A stretch of DNA of 64,000 nucleotides from Bradyrhizobium iriomotense (GTDB lineage: Bacteria; Pseudomonadota; Alphaproteobacteria; Rhizobiales; Xanthobacteraceae): NCBI RefSeq assembly GCF_030160715.1, contig NZ_BSOW01000004.1, positions 248,001 through 312,000 on the forward strand, given 5' to 3'. This document shows positions 9,286-17,577 of the stretch, in pieces; position 1 is the stretch's first letter, and every line of letters begins with the position of its first letter. The position numbers and the translations under genes were made by a program. The notes under the pieces are model-generated. The model was not told the DNA's origin, made no database searches, and was given only the letters and a program-made list of their open reading frames with translations.

Positions 9286-10449
9286 ATGGCTCAACTTGGC
9301 GGAGCGGGAGGAGCAGGAGGGGCGGGCGGCGCCGGCGGTGCCGGAGGAGCGGGCGGTGCCGGGGGCGCGGGAGGGGCGGGCGGGGCCGGTGGAGCCGGCG
9401 GCGCGCTACTCGGGACGCTCGGCGATGTCTGGGCCAATCCCGTCATGGTGGACGCACTCATCCACGCTCGCGAAGGGATAAGCCGCCCCGAATTCAGTTG
9501 GTACGAGCCGCCATTGCCGCCCATCGACAACACGGCGCAGTTGGAGCGCTGGGAACCGTGGGTTCGTGCCTACATCGCAGTCGGCGAGCTTCTACAGGGG
9601 ATCAGCTTTGTTCCAACGGTGCCGGGGCCCGGCGGTAGCCCTGGATTCCAGGTTTTGACCTCCGGGTCCTTGATTGCAGAAATCCAACAGCCTGCGCCGG
9701 CAACTTTCGAGCAACAGATTCCCCTGGTTCTCAGTTGGGCGGAGCTGCGCAACGAACGCGCGACCGAAATCATGGCGCAGATTGATCCCCAGTATGCGTT
9801 CTGGTCCTCGATCGTCTATCTGCACCCCGATCGGACCAGGCGCACACTCGAACTTATCAACATCGTGCTGCAGCTCTGCGTGTACGTGGAAATGCGCTTC
9901 AAACATGCCCTCGGCTGCTGGCGTCCGGTCGAATACAACGCGCAAGTGCAGCCGATGCTCACGACACCCGGCCACGGCACGTTCCCGATGGGACACGCGA
10001 CGCAGTGCTACGCGGTGGCCTATGTGCTCAAGGCGCTGCTGAACCTCAATGCGGTGGATGGCGCGGGACACGCGAAATACCCGACGGTGACCGAGCAGCT
10101 TGACCGTCAGGCCGCGCGCATCTCCACCAATCGCGTCATTGCCGGCCTCCATTTCCCCGTCGACGGCATGGCGGGTCGGATGTTGGGTACCGCTCTCGGA
10201 GAATACTTTGTCGCCTGCTGCACCGGAGCTCAGCTATTGGCGGCGCGGACATTCAACGCGGCCTCCGGCATCGACCTGTATGCGACGAAGGACTTCAACC
10301 CATTCAGCGCGGAGCAGGATCTCGATTCCAACGCCAGCCTATTCTATTCGCGGGCGGCAAATCCGACGCACGTGACGCTATCGCCAATCATGGCGGCGTT
10401 GTGGGGCAAGGCGCTCGATGAGTGGACGTCGGTCCACAAATTCCCTTAG
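9286..10449 (+). CDS. Vanadium haloperoxidase/PAP2-fold protein with a (Gly-Gly-Ala)12 N-terminus
   Basis: A 387-residue protein. After MAQL, residues 5-40 are twelve perfect Gly-Gly-Ala units. The rest matches the PAP2/vanadium-haloperoxidase fold: K206 and R213 in KHALGCWRP, H237 in FPMGHAT, and R283, H289 and D293 in RVIAGLHFPVD. These are the phosphate/vanadate pocket residues; the usual Ser of the PSGH signature is Met235 here. A strong AAGGAGG site seven bases upstream fixes the ATG at 9286. No signal peptide is seen. It lies 40 bases after the cyclase gene and 39 before the protease gene. Phosphatase or haloperoxidase activity cannot be told apart by sequence. Confidence 0.8.
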   Translation: MAQLGGAGGAGGAGGAGGAGGAGGAGGAGGAGGAGGAGGALLGTLGDVWANPVMVDALIHAREGISRPEFSWYEPPLPPIDNTAQLERWEPWVRAYIAVGELLQGISFVPTVPGPGGSPGFQVLTSGSLIAEIQQPAPATFEQQIPLVLSWAELRNERATEIMAQIDPQYAFWSSIVYLHPDRTRRTLELINIVLQLCVYVEMRFKHALGCWRPVEYNAQVQPMLTTPGHGTFPMGHATQCYAVAYVLKALLNLNAVDGAGHAKYPTVTEQLDRQAARISTNRVIAGLHFPVDGMAGRMLGTALGEYFVACCTGAQLLAARTFNAASGIDLYATKDFNPFSAEQDLDSNASLFYSRAANPTHVTLSPIMAALWGKALDEWTSVHKFP

Positions 10450-10488
10450 GCGAAGCATCGTCGCAAAACCCGAAGCGGAGAACATCCG

Positions 10489-12513
10489 ATGATGGCCGAA
10501 AGCGACCAATACCCGAAATGCTTCGGTCCGTACCTCCGGTACGCGATCTCGACGGACTTTAGGAATTTCGAAGAGTTCGATGCGCAGTTCAAGCTGTTCT
10601 TCCTCGTGGAATTCCACGAGCCACCTGAGCCGGATCGATTTCTGCGCGCAATGAATCAGCACGAGAAGGTCGTCGACCTCGGCCCTTCCGACGATACACG
10701 GTATGCGACGATGCTTGCCACCCCGTTGGCGTTGACGGGTTACCAGCTGCGCATCTGGGACGAATTCGTATCCAGGGTTGAACTGTCGCTTCCGTTGAAG
10801 CCGACGGAGGAATTGAAGTTCGAACGGAGGATCATCGATTCTCGCTCGAACGGCAACGATCCGGCGGGGAAGCTGCTGATTGGCGTCCTCGACGATGGCT
10901 GCCCGTTCGCCGCGGCGCAATTCCTGCAAAACGTGCCAGGCGGTGGCTTGCGCACACGGGTGCGCGCCATATGGGACCAGAACACCGGCCGGCAGCCGAT
11001 CAATGTGAAGGATGGAAATGGGCTGCCTTGCGTGCTCGGGCAGACGCTGAGCGATCTTACATACGGTCTCGAGTTCCGGCGCGTTTCCCATTTGCCCGGC
11101 ACGCCCGGCCGGCTCATGGGGCTTAACGAGTGGATCGATTTGCATTTGACCCCTCAGGGCGGCATCGATGAGGACGGCTGTTATGCTGGCGCCGGTTTTC
11201 CCGGTCTTGCTCATGAGGCGTCGCATGGAGCGCATGTGATGGACGTGGTCGCGGGCCGGCTCCCGCCTTCCTCTCGTACCGGTCCGCCGAGCGATCGGCG
11301 CGATCCACCCAGCTGGAAAGCGAATACCGACCCGGCCAGCGCAACGGACGTGGTGTTCGTCCAGTTCTCCGAAGCCTGCATTCGCGACGCGACCGGCGTG
11401 TGGCTCAAATCGTATGTTTACGACGCCATCCTGTACATCCTGTCGCATGCCGATCAGCACAACACCGATCACGTGGTGATCAATCTGAGCTACGGGCCGA
11501 CCACGGGACCGCATGATGGCCTCTCCGATCTGGAACCGCTGCTGACGACGTTCGTCAAGAAATACGATGGCATCGCGAACAAGCCCAAGCTCGATATCGT
11601 CCTGGCCGCAGGCAATTCCTATTTGAGCGAGGGACACGTCCGCTTTCACAGACATCGCGACCAGCCTGATTCCATCGAATGGACGTGGCGCCTTCCTCCC
11701 GACAACACCACCCTGTGCTTTGCCGAGATATGGGTAAAGAGAGCCTATGCCGGCATCATCGACGTCACTCTGATATCGCCAAGCGGCGTTCGGTACATAC
11801 CGACCGCACCCGTCACTCCGCCGCCAAATCCTCTACCCCCGGCCGGAGTGGACCTCTCAATCCCATGGGGCATCGATGATACGATGTGGCAGCTCCACGT
11901 CGAACCGACCGTCGCGACGGCTGGGGTCGTGGCCGAACATGGCGACTGGACAATCCAGCTTGCAAATGTCCCCGAACACGTGACGGTTCACGCCTATGTG
12001 GCGCGCACGGATCCGAATATGAACGTCCACTCGGGCGCCAGGCGCTCGTTTTTCGTCGATGCCGAATGGGAGAAGAGTCGTGCGGCAGAGGCCAACTGCA
12101 GGTATGTTGATGGGAAGTTCGACAAGCATGGATCGCTGATCCGTCGCCATGGCACCCTCAACGGCATTGCCACTGCGAAGGACGACGGCGTGCATGTTGC
12201 GGGTGGTTATATTCTCTCCAATGAGCGCAAGTCGTCCTATTCCTCGGCAGGCCGTGCACGCCCGGGTCCGCTGAAGCGCCGCATCGGGCCGGATTACCTC
12301 CTGCCTTGCGACGACTCTTGTGCCCTGAGCGGGGTGCTCGCCGGGGGCAACAGGAGCGGCACCGTATTTCGTCTGATCGGCACCAGTGCGGCCGCGCCGC
12401 AACTCGCGCGGCATATCGTCAATGCGGCGGCCGGGTCGCCATTCCCGGCCCCGCATGTCCCGGTGTACCCGCCCGACGAAGAGCGCGGCCTCGGCAATCT
12501 CGATCCGCCATAA
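10489..12513 (+). CDS. Divergent subtilisin-like serine protease (peptidase S8 family)
   Basis: A 674-residue protein with a complete, widely spaced subtilase triad. The Asp is D135 in LLIGVLDDG, the His is H246 in SHGAHVMDVVAG, the oxyanion Asn is N376 in VLAAGNS, and the Ser is S633 in GTSAAAPQLARH. An unrecognised region at about 1-125 precedes the catalytic domain, and an insert at about 385-560 may form a beta-rich domain between Asn and Ser. No signal peptide or membrane helix is seen, so it probably works in the cytoplasm. Start is one of two adjacent ATGs (10489/10492) after GGAG. It is third in the cyclase/haloperoxidase cluster. Confidence 0.85.
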   Translation: MMAESDQYPKCFGPYLRYAISTDFRNFEEFDAQFKLFFLVEFHEPPEPDRFLRAMNQHEKVVDLGPSDDTRYATMLATPLALTGYQLRIWDEFVSRVELSLPLKPTEELKFERRIIDSRSNGNDPAGKLLIGVLDDGCPFAAAQFLQNVPGGGLRTRVRAIWDQNTGRQPINVKDGNGLPCVLGQTLSDLTYGLEFRRVSHLPGTPGRLMGLNEWIDLHLTPQGGIDEDGCYAGAGFPGLAHEASHGAHVMDVVAGRLPPSSRTGPPSDRRDPPSWKANTDPASATDVVFVQFSEACIRDATGVWLKSYVYDAILYILSHADQHNTDHVVINLSYGPTTGPHDGLSDLEPLLTTFVKKYDGIANKPKLDIVLAAGNSYLSEGHVRFHRHRDQPDSIEWTWRLPPDNTTLCFAEIWVKRAYAGIIDVTLISPSGVRYIPTAPVTPPPNPLPPAGVDLSIPWGIDDTMWQLHVEPTVATAGVVAEHGDWTIQLANVPEHVTVHAYVARTDPNMNVHSGARRSFFVDAEWEKSRAAEANCRYVDGKFDKHGSLIRRHGTLNGIATAKDDGVHVAGGYILSNERKSSYSSAGRARPGPLKRRIGPDYLLPCDDSCALSGVLAGGNRSGTVFRLIGTSAAAPQLARHIVNAAAGSPFPAPHVPVYPPDEERGLGNLDPP

Positions 12514-12654
12514 CGCGGACGACGTTGCCTTGCGATCTGGTGCGGCCACCCAAGAGAAGCCAGTCAAAGTTGCATCCCGGCTGAAACTGCTGCTGGACTT
12601 TTCCGCACCGGTCGGGGTTGGATTCCGGTCGATCACCGGATGGAAGGAACAACA

Positions 12655-13485
12655 ATGACACGTTCGATCAAACTCGTGCTCGCCGCCGTGGCGCTCGTCC
12701 TGTCCGCCCATGCAGCACCGGCCCAGTCGGAAAAGTCCGGTGTCGAACGGCTTTACATCCTCAATTGCGGCGAGGGCGCCACCAGCGACGTGTCGCGCTG
12801 GACGCCGGGCATGAACGAGGGCAAGCCGATGGACTTCGTCGATAGCTGCTATCTGATCAAGCACAGTCAGGGCTGGTTCCTCTGGGACACCGGTGTCCCG
12901 GATGCGGTTGCATCGATGCCCAATGGCCTCGTTCCCTCCGACCCGAAGGCGACGGTCTGGCGCCGGCCGAAGACGCTCGTCGCGCAACTCGACCAGCTCG
13001 GCCTCAAGCCCGATGACATCAAATGGATGGCGGTGTCACACACGCATCCCGACCACACCGGCAATGTCGAGTTGTTTCCGCAGGCCGTCCTTCATGTCCA
13101 GAAGGCTGAATATGAATGGCCCGGTCCCAACAACGAGCCGCGCTTCAAGCCGTCGCATCCCGTCGTGCTGCTGTCCGGCGACAAGGACGTGTTCGGCGAC
13201 GGCAGCCTGACCATTCTCTCGACGCCGGGCCATACCCCGGGCCACCAATCGCTGCTGGTGAAACTGCCGAAAACCGGCGCGGTCGTGCTGTCCGGTGATG
13301 CCGTGCACTTCAAAAGCAACTGGGACAATCGCGTAGTGCCCGGCATGAACGTCAGCAAGGACCAGACGCTTGCCTCGATGCAGAAGATCGCCGACGTGCT
13401 TGCGAAGGAGAAAGGCCAGCTTTGGATCAACCACGACAAGGCGCAGCGCGACAGCCTGAAGATGGCGCCGGAGTCTTACGACTGA
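12655..13485 (+). CDS. Exported metallo-beta-lactamase-fold hydrolase, AHL-lactonase-like
   Basis: A 276-residue protein with a Sec signal peptide (residues 1-23, ending in ALVLSAHAAPA). The zinc-binding HxHxDH motif is in SHTHPDHTGN. A further His lies in TPGHTPGHQ, and Asp in SGDAVH, with a final His in INHDK. The overall pattern fits the N-acyl homoserine lactonase-like branch. The probable reaction is hydrolysis of a lactone or related ester in the periplasm; the natural substrate is not shown. A GGAAGGA site sits seven bases before the ATG at 12655. It follows the protease gene by about 140 bases and may be a separate unit. Confidence 0.82.
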   Translation: MTRSIKLVLAAVALVLSAHAAPAQSEKSGVERLYILNCGEGATSDVSRWTPGMNEGKPMDFVDSCYLIKHSQGWFLWDTGVPDAVASMPNGLVPSDPKATVWRRPKTLVAQLDQLGLKPDDIKWMAVSHTHPDHTGNVELFPQAVLHVQKAEYEWPGPNNEPRFKPSHPVVLLSGDKDVFGDGSLTILSTPGHTPGHQSLLVKLPKTGAVVLSGDAVHFKSNWDNRVVPGMNVSKDQTLASMQKIADVLAKEKGQLWINHDKAQRDSLKMAPESYD

Positions 13486-13599
13486 GGTCGTCGGAGTTCC
13501 CCAGCCACGCCGGCTCATCAGTGCGGGATGCTGCCACGATGCTGTCAGTAGGGCGGTGCTAAGGCACACCAAGGATAGCTTCGCGACAGGAGGCTGGCT

Positions 13600-14477
13600 T
13601 TGGGAGAATGGGCGGGCGTTGCGATTGCGCTTCTGTCCAGCAGCATCGGCGGCACTGCGGCGGCGATCACGCGCTACCTCGTGAGTGGCGCCGATCCGAT
13701 TTTGCTGGCTATCCTGCGCTGGGGAATTGGGTTCGCCTGCCTGCTGCCGGTTGCGCTGTGGCTCGGCGTGCGATGGCCGTCGCGGCGAGACCTGCCGGCC
13801 GTGCTGCTTCTCGGCCTCAGCTTCTTCGGCCTGTTCTTCATCCTGTACAATATCGCGATCGGCTACACGACCGCGGCGCGGGCGAGCCTCGCGCTTGCGA
13901 CACTGCCGCTTCACACCATGGTGGTCGGCGCGCTCCTCGGCGTCGAGCGCCTGACGGTGCGCAAGGCGCTCGGCGTCGGGGTTGCCGTGCTTGGCGTCGT
14001 GGCCGCGCTCGCGACGGGCCTGGCGCAAAGTCCGCCCGGAGCCTGGCGCGGCGAGCTGATCATGACCGCGGCCGTATTCTGCATGGCCTTCTACAACGTA
14101 TGGTCCCGCCCGCTGATGCAGCGCTCGAGCGCGCTCGGCTTCCTGACGGTCGGGATGGGGGCAGGGGCCATCGCGCTGGTGCTCGTTGGCCTTGTGCGCG
14201 GCAGCTTCGCTGCGCTCGATCACTTCACGACCGCGCAATGGATCGCAGGCATCTATCTCGGTATCGGCGGCGGAGCAGTCGCTTTCATTCTCTGGGTCAG
14301 GGCGCTTGCGCTGGCCACGCCGACGCGTGTCGCCAACACGATGACGGTCAACCCGATCGCCGCGGCCGCGCTTGCGGCGCTCCTGATCGGCGAGCCGATC
14401 ACGCCCAATCTTCTGATTGGCCTCGTGGCGGTGTTTGCCGGCACTGGATCGCGACCGGTGAGGCCAAGGCGAACTGA
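13600..14477 (+). CDS. EamA/DMT-family permease with a frameshift near the C-terminus
   Basis: A ten-helix drug/metabolite-transporter family protein with two EamA repeats (about 1-135 and 148-285). The start is TTG at 13600, set by GGAGG six bases upstream. In the opening frame the protein leaves family character after VFAGT at about residue 282 and runs on to 14667 as an Arg/Pro/Ala-rich tail, crossing an antisense gene. Restoring one base near 14443 gives the expected ending VFAGIWIATGEAKAN with a stop at 14477. So a one-base loss is likely, either real or a sequencing error. The substrate is unknown. Confidence 0.7.
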
Positions 14478-14506
14478 CAAGCCCGCCCTGATCAGCTCCT
14501 TGCTGA

Positions 14507-14698
14507 TCAGTTCCTTGGCGCCGTCACGGGCGGCGGTCCGCCCTCCAGCGCCTTCTTCGGCTTCAGCGAGCCCGCGTAGAACGACAGCAGGAACACCAGC
14601 ACGACCGCGGCGAGATAGACGCCATAGGCCTGTGGCGGTGTGGTCGCCCATCGCGCGAGACTCTTGAATGTGCCAGATCGGTCGGTGTCGTCGGTCAT
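14507..14698 (-). CDS. Small single-pass membrane protein
   Basis: A 63-residue protein: a polar N-terminus (MTDDTDRSGTFKSLARW), one hydrophobic helix at about 24-45 (VYLAAVVLVFLLSFYAG), and a Lys/Pro-rich tail. It starts at an ATG 41 bases after the stop of the MFS gene on the same strand, so the two probably form an operon. Its reading direction runs against the spurious tail of the frameshifted EamA gene, which supports that tail not being real. Function unknown. Confidence 0.55.
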   Translation of the reverse strand: MTDDTDRSGTFKSLARWATTPPQAYGVYLAAVVLVFLLSFYAGSLKPKKALEGGPPPVTAPRN

Positions 14699-14739
14699 GC
14701 CTTGCTTTTGCGCGAAACGGGCGGCGAAGGGAAGGGGCC

Positions 14740-15951
14740 TCAAGAAGGCCGGCGCTCGGGGTGGACCAGGAACAGCGCCGCGAGCGCGCTGAAGCTCAGC
14801 GCCGAGGACACGATCAGGACCTTGGCTCCCATAACGTCGATCAAAAGGCCGAAGGCGAGCGGAGCAACGGCTTGCGCCATCCGCGCCGGTGCGCCGATGA
14901 TGCCGAGCCGGTAGCCGTAATTCTTCGGCCCGAAGATTGCGAGCGGCAGCGTTCCGCGCGCGATGGTCAGAACGCCGTTGCCCGAGCCGTGGAGAAGCGC
15001 AAAGGCGCTTGCCCCGGCAGCACCGAAGATCGCTACGACGACCGCCCCGATCGGGTGAGTGATGCAGGCAAGCCGCGTCGACCACAGCGGATGAAAGCGG
15101 CTCAGAAAGCTCGCCTCGAGAACCCGCGCGCCGACCTGCGCCGGCCCGATCAGGGCGCCCGCGGCAATCGCCTCCACGGGCGTCGCGCCGGTGGCTTCAA
15201 GGATACGCGGGAAGTGCACCGCCATCGCCCCGGTGACCGTCCAGGCCGCGGCGAAGATGAACGCCAGAAGGATCATGGTGCGGTCGAGCGGGATATGTGG
15301 CTTGACGGCCGTCGTCGCCGCCTCCTTGCCGCCCTTCACCTTCGGCATCATCAGGAGGTTGAGCGGCAGGCCGATCAGGATGTGGGCGGCGGCCCAGGCA
15401 AAGCAAGTGTCGCGCCATCCGATATGCGAAAGCCCCCAGGCCGTCAGCGGCCAGCCGACGGTCGAGGCAAATCCCGCCATCAGCGTGATGCCGGTGATCG
15501 AGCGGCGCGCCTCGGTGCCGTAGATGCGCCCGAGCGCGGCGAAGGCAGCGTCATAGAGTCCGAGCGCCATGCCGACGCCGAGCACGAGCCAGGCGATCGC
15601 CATCACCGGGACAGAGGTGGAGAAGCCGAGCAGCACAAGGCCGCCAGCAATCGTCAGATTCGAGGCCGAGAGCACCTGCCGTCCGCCGACGAGATCGATC
15701 TGCCGCCCGATGCGCGGGCCGAGCATGGCCGAGATCACCAGCGAGGCGGAGAAGGCGCCAAAGATCCAGTTGGAGGAGACGCCGAGATCGCGCCCGATCG
15801 GATCGGCGAGGATCGCCGGGAGATAATAGCTCGAAGCCCAGGCCAGCGTCTGTGTGGTGCCGAGCGCCAGAATGATCGGAAGCTGTCGCTGGCTCATGTC
15901 CTCGCGTTTCTGGTCTTCGCCGGCATCGGAAACATCGATTGGCTTTTGCAT
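14740..15951 (-). CDS. MFS transporter
   Basis: A major facilitator superfamily permease of about 403 residues with twelve predicted helices. The loop 2-3 signature appears as GPRIGRQIDLVGGRQVL. The second half carries a weaker repeat. The start is uncertain: ATGs at 15987, 15975, 15951 and 15897 are in frame, and the membrane part begins only after the last (MSQRQLPIILALG). I chose 15951 as a moderate N-terminus; none has a well-placed ribosome-binding site. The substrate is not predictable. It is upstream of the 63-residue membrane protein. Confidence 0.78.
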   Translation of the reverse strand: MQKPIDVSDAGEDQKREDMSQRQLPIILALGTTQTLAWASSYYLPAILADPIGRDLGVSSNWIFGAFSASLVISAMLGPRIGRQIDLVGGRQVLSASNLTIAGGLVLLGFSTSVPVMAIAWLVLGVGMALGLYDAAFAALGRIYGTEARRSITGITLMAGFASTVGWPLTAWGLSHIGWRDTCFAWAAAHILIGLPLNLLMMPKVKGGKEAATTAVKPHIPLDRTMILLAFIFAAAWTVTGAMAVHFPRILEATGATPVEAIAAGALIGPAQVGARVLEASFLSRFHPLWSTRLACITHPIGAVVVAIFGAAGASAFALLHGSGNGVLTIARGTLPLAIFGPKNYGYRLGIIGAPARMAQAVAPLAFGLLIDVMGAKVLIVSSALSFSALAALFLVHPERRPS

Positions 15952-16067
15952 CCCCGGCGCGGGCGGCGTCAACATCGCCCACGGCATATTCGGTCTGCGG
16001 CGTGCGGGATGCTGCGCGCAACCAGGTTCGCCTTTCGTCCGTCATGAAGGTGCGGCTATAATGGCCT

Positions 16068-17327
16068 ATGGAATTGACCCCCCGCCTCGCGCTGATCAAT
16101 TGGCTCACCGTCCAGGGGCTCACCGGACTGCCCGAGATCGAGATGCTCCGCGGCTTCTGCGAACGCTGCCGCGCCGAGGGGATCGAGCTGTCGCGCGGGC
16201 TCGTCGTCATCGACACGCTGCACCCGATGTATGAGGGGCGCGCCTTCCGCTGGAGCGACGTGCCGTCCAATGAGAGGGACGTCATCGAGTACGGCTCGAC
16301 GGCGGAGGGCGATCCGGCCAAGAACTGGCGTCGCTCGGTGTTCTACCATCTGCTCGAGCACGGCGAAGACGAGATGCTGATCGATCTCGCGGACGTCACC
16401 TCGCTCGATTTCTCCCAGATCGGCGAGCTCGCGGAAAAAGGCCACCGACATTTCCTCGCCTTCGTGCATCGCTTCGGCGAGACCGGCGCGCTGGGCCAGA
16501 TGGACTGCCTCTATTCCTACTGGACGACGCGGCGGCCCGAGGGCTTTGCCGAGAGCGAGCTTTCAGCGCTGCGCGATCTCGTGCCGGTGCTGGGGCTCAC
16601 GATCAAATCCGCCCAGCAGGTCGATATCGTGCGGACGCTCGGGCGCGTCTATCTCGGCCGCGATGCCTCCGAGCAGGTGCTGCGCGGGCGCATCTCGCGC
16701 GGCGTCACCGAGCGCATCAACGCCGTGCTCTGGTATTCGGACTTGCGCGGCTCGACCGGGATCAGCGAGAGCATCGGGCCCGACGAGATCATTCCGTTCC
16801 TCAACGACTACGCGCAGGCCGTGATCGATGCGATCCACGACGCCGGCGGCGACGTGCTGAAGCTGATCGGCGACGGCGTGCTCGCGATGTTCACCGGCGA
16901 GGACATGGCGGCGGCGCGCCGCGCGGCGCTGCGTGCCGAGCATCTTTTCCGCAAGAACATCGTAGTGCTGAATGCGAAGCGGGCCGCCGACGGCCGCCCG
17001 ACCACCTCGGCCTATATCGGGCTGCATGTCGGCGAGGTCTTCTATGGCAATATCGGCAGCGAGGACCGGCTCGATTTCACGGTGGTCGGCCCGACAGTGA
17101 ACGAGGTCAGCCGCATCGCCTCGATGAGCCGCTCGGTCGATCGCGAGCTGCTCGCGTCGGCCGAGTTTTACGCGGGGCTCGATGCGGCTGGCCGCCGCTA
17201 TCTCGTCTCGACCGGCCGCTATGCGCTGCGCGGCATCGGCCGCGCGCAGGATCTCTATACGCTCGATCCGGACATCGATACGAACGAGCCGGTAACGGGC
17301 AGCTACGAGCGGTATCTGGCGGGTTAG
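16068..17327 (+). CDS. Class III adenylate/guanylate cyclase
   Basis: A 419-residue soluble cyclase. Residues 1-185 form a sensory-like N-terminal domain (possibly GAF-like) of unknown ligand. Residues 215-395 are the catalytic domain with metal-binding D225 (WYSDLRGST) and D269 (KLIGDG), K265 and D336 (RLDFT) at base-recognition positions, and N345/R349 in the transition-state positions. The full set predicts activity, most likely ATP to cAMP. It is a single gene divergent from the MFS gene, with only about 116 bases between starts. Confidence 0.87.
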   Translation: MELTPRLALINWLTVQGLTGLPEIEMLRGFCERCRAEGIELSRGLVVIDTLHPMYEGRAFRWSDVPSNERDVIEYGSTAEGDPAKNWRRSVFYHLLEHGEDEMLIDLADVTSLDFSQIGELAEKGHRHFLAFVHRFGETGALGQMDCLYSYWTTRRPEGFAESELSALRDLVPVLGLTIKSAQQVDIVRTLGRVYLGRDASEQVLRGRISRGVTERINAVLWYSDLRGSTGISESIGPDEIIPFLNDYAQAVIDAIHDAGGDVLKLIGDGVLAMFTGEDMAAARRAALRAEHLFRKNIVVLNAKRAADGRPTTSAYIGLHVGEVFYGNIGSEDRLDFTVVGPTVNEVSRIASMSRSVDRELLASAEFYAGLDAAGRRYLVSTGRYALRGIGRAQDLYTLDPDIDTNEPVTGSYERYLAG

Positions 17328-17347
17328 CCCCGCTGCTTTCTGAACGG

Positions 17348-17465
17348 CATTGCGAGGAGCCACCCGGTCCCGCCTTCGGCGGGCCGGATGACAGGCTCCG
17401 CCACGAAGCAATCCAGACTGTCGCCGTGGGTGCAGCCTGGATTGCTTCGCTTCGCTCGCAATGAC
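17348..17465. repeat. Palindromic intergenic repeat, family A (copy 1)
   Basis: It begins with CATTGCGAGGAGCCA and ends with a copy of the arm ATTGCTTCGCTTCGCTCGC followed by AATGAC. The two ends are partly complementary, giving a long hairpin. The same arms bound copies at 34046 and 55046. It lies just after the cyclase gene. Confidence 0.75.
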
Positions 17466-17472
17466 GAGGTGA

Positions 17473-17577
17473 CGCTAAAGCGCGATGAGATTGGGATGAA
17501 TCGTCATCGCGCTTTAGGTTGTTGTTTGAGTATGGTCTTTTCGGAAAACCGCTTCGCACTTTTCCGGATCATGCTCT
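17473..17577. repeat. Intergenic repeat, family B (copy 1)
   Basis: It starts CGCTAAAGCGCGATGAGAT and includes the inverted pair AAAGCGCGATGA / TCATCGCGCTTT. Then follow GGTTGTTGTTTG and TCTTTTCGGAAAACCGCTTC, ending at CCGGATCATGCT. Near-identical copies are at 42264 and, altered, at 23089. It immediately follows repeat A. Confidence 0.75.

Noticed and set aside
9298..9405. CRISPR-like or microsatellite repeat
   Set aside because: The DNA units vary in codons and have no spacers; the repeat exists at protein level.
14441..14667. The Arg/Pro/Ala-rich tail of the EamA protein as a real domain
   Set aside because: It appears only after the point where one base restores the family ending, and it overlaps a small gene on the other strand.
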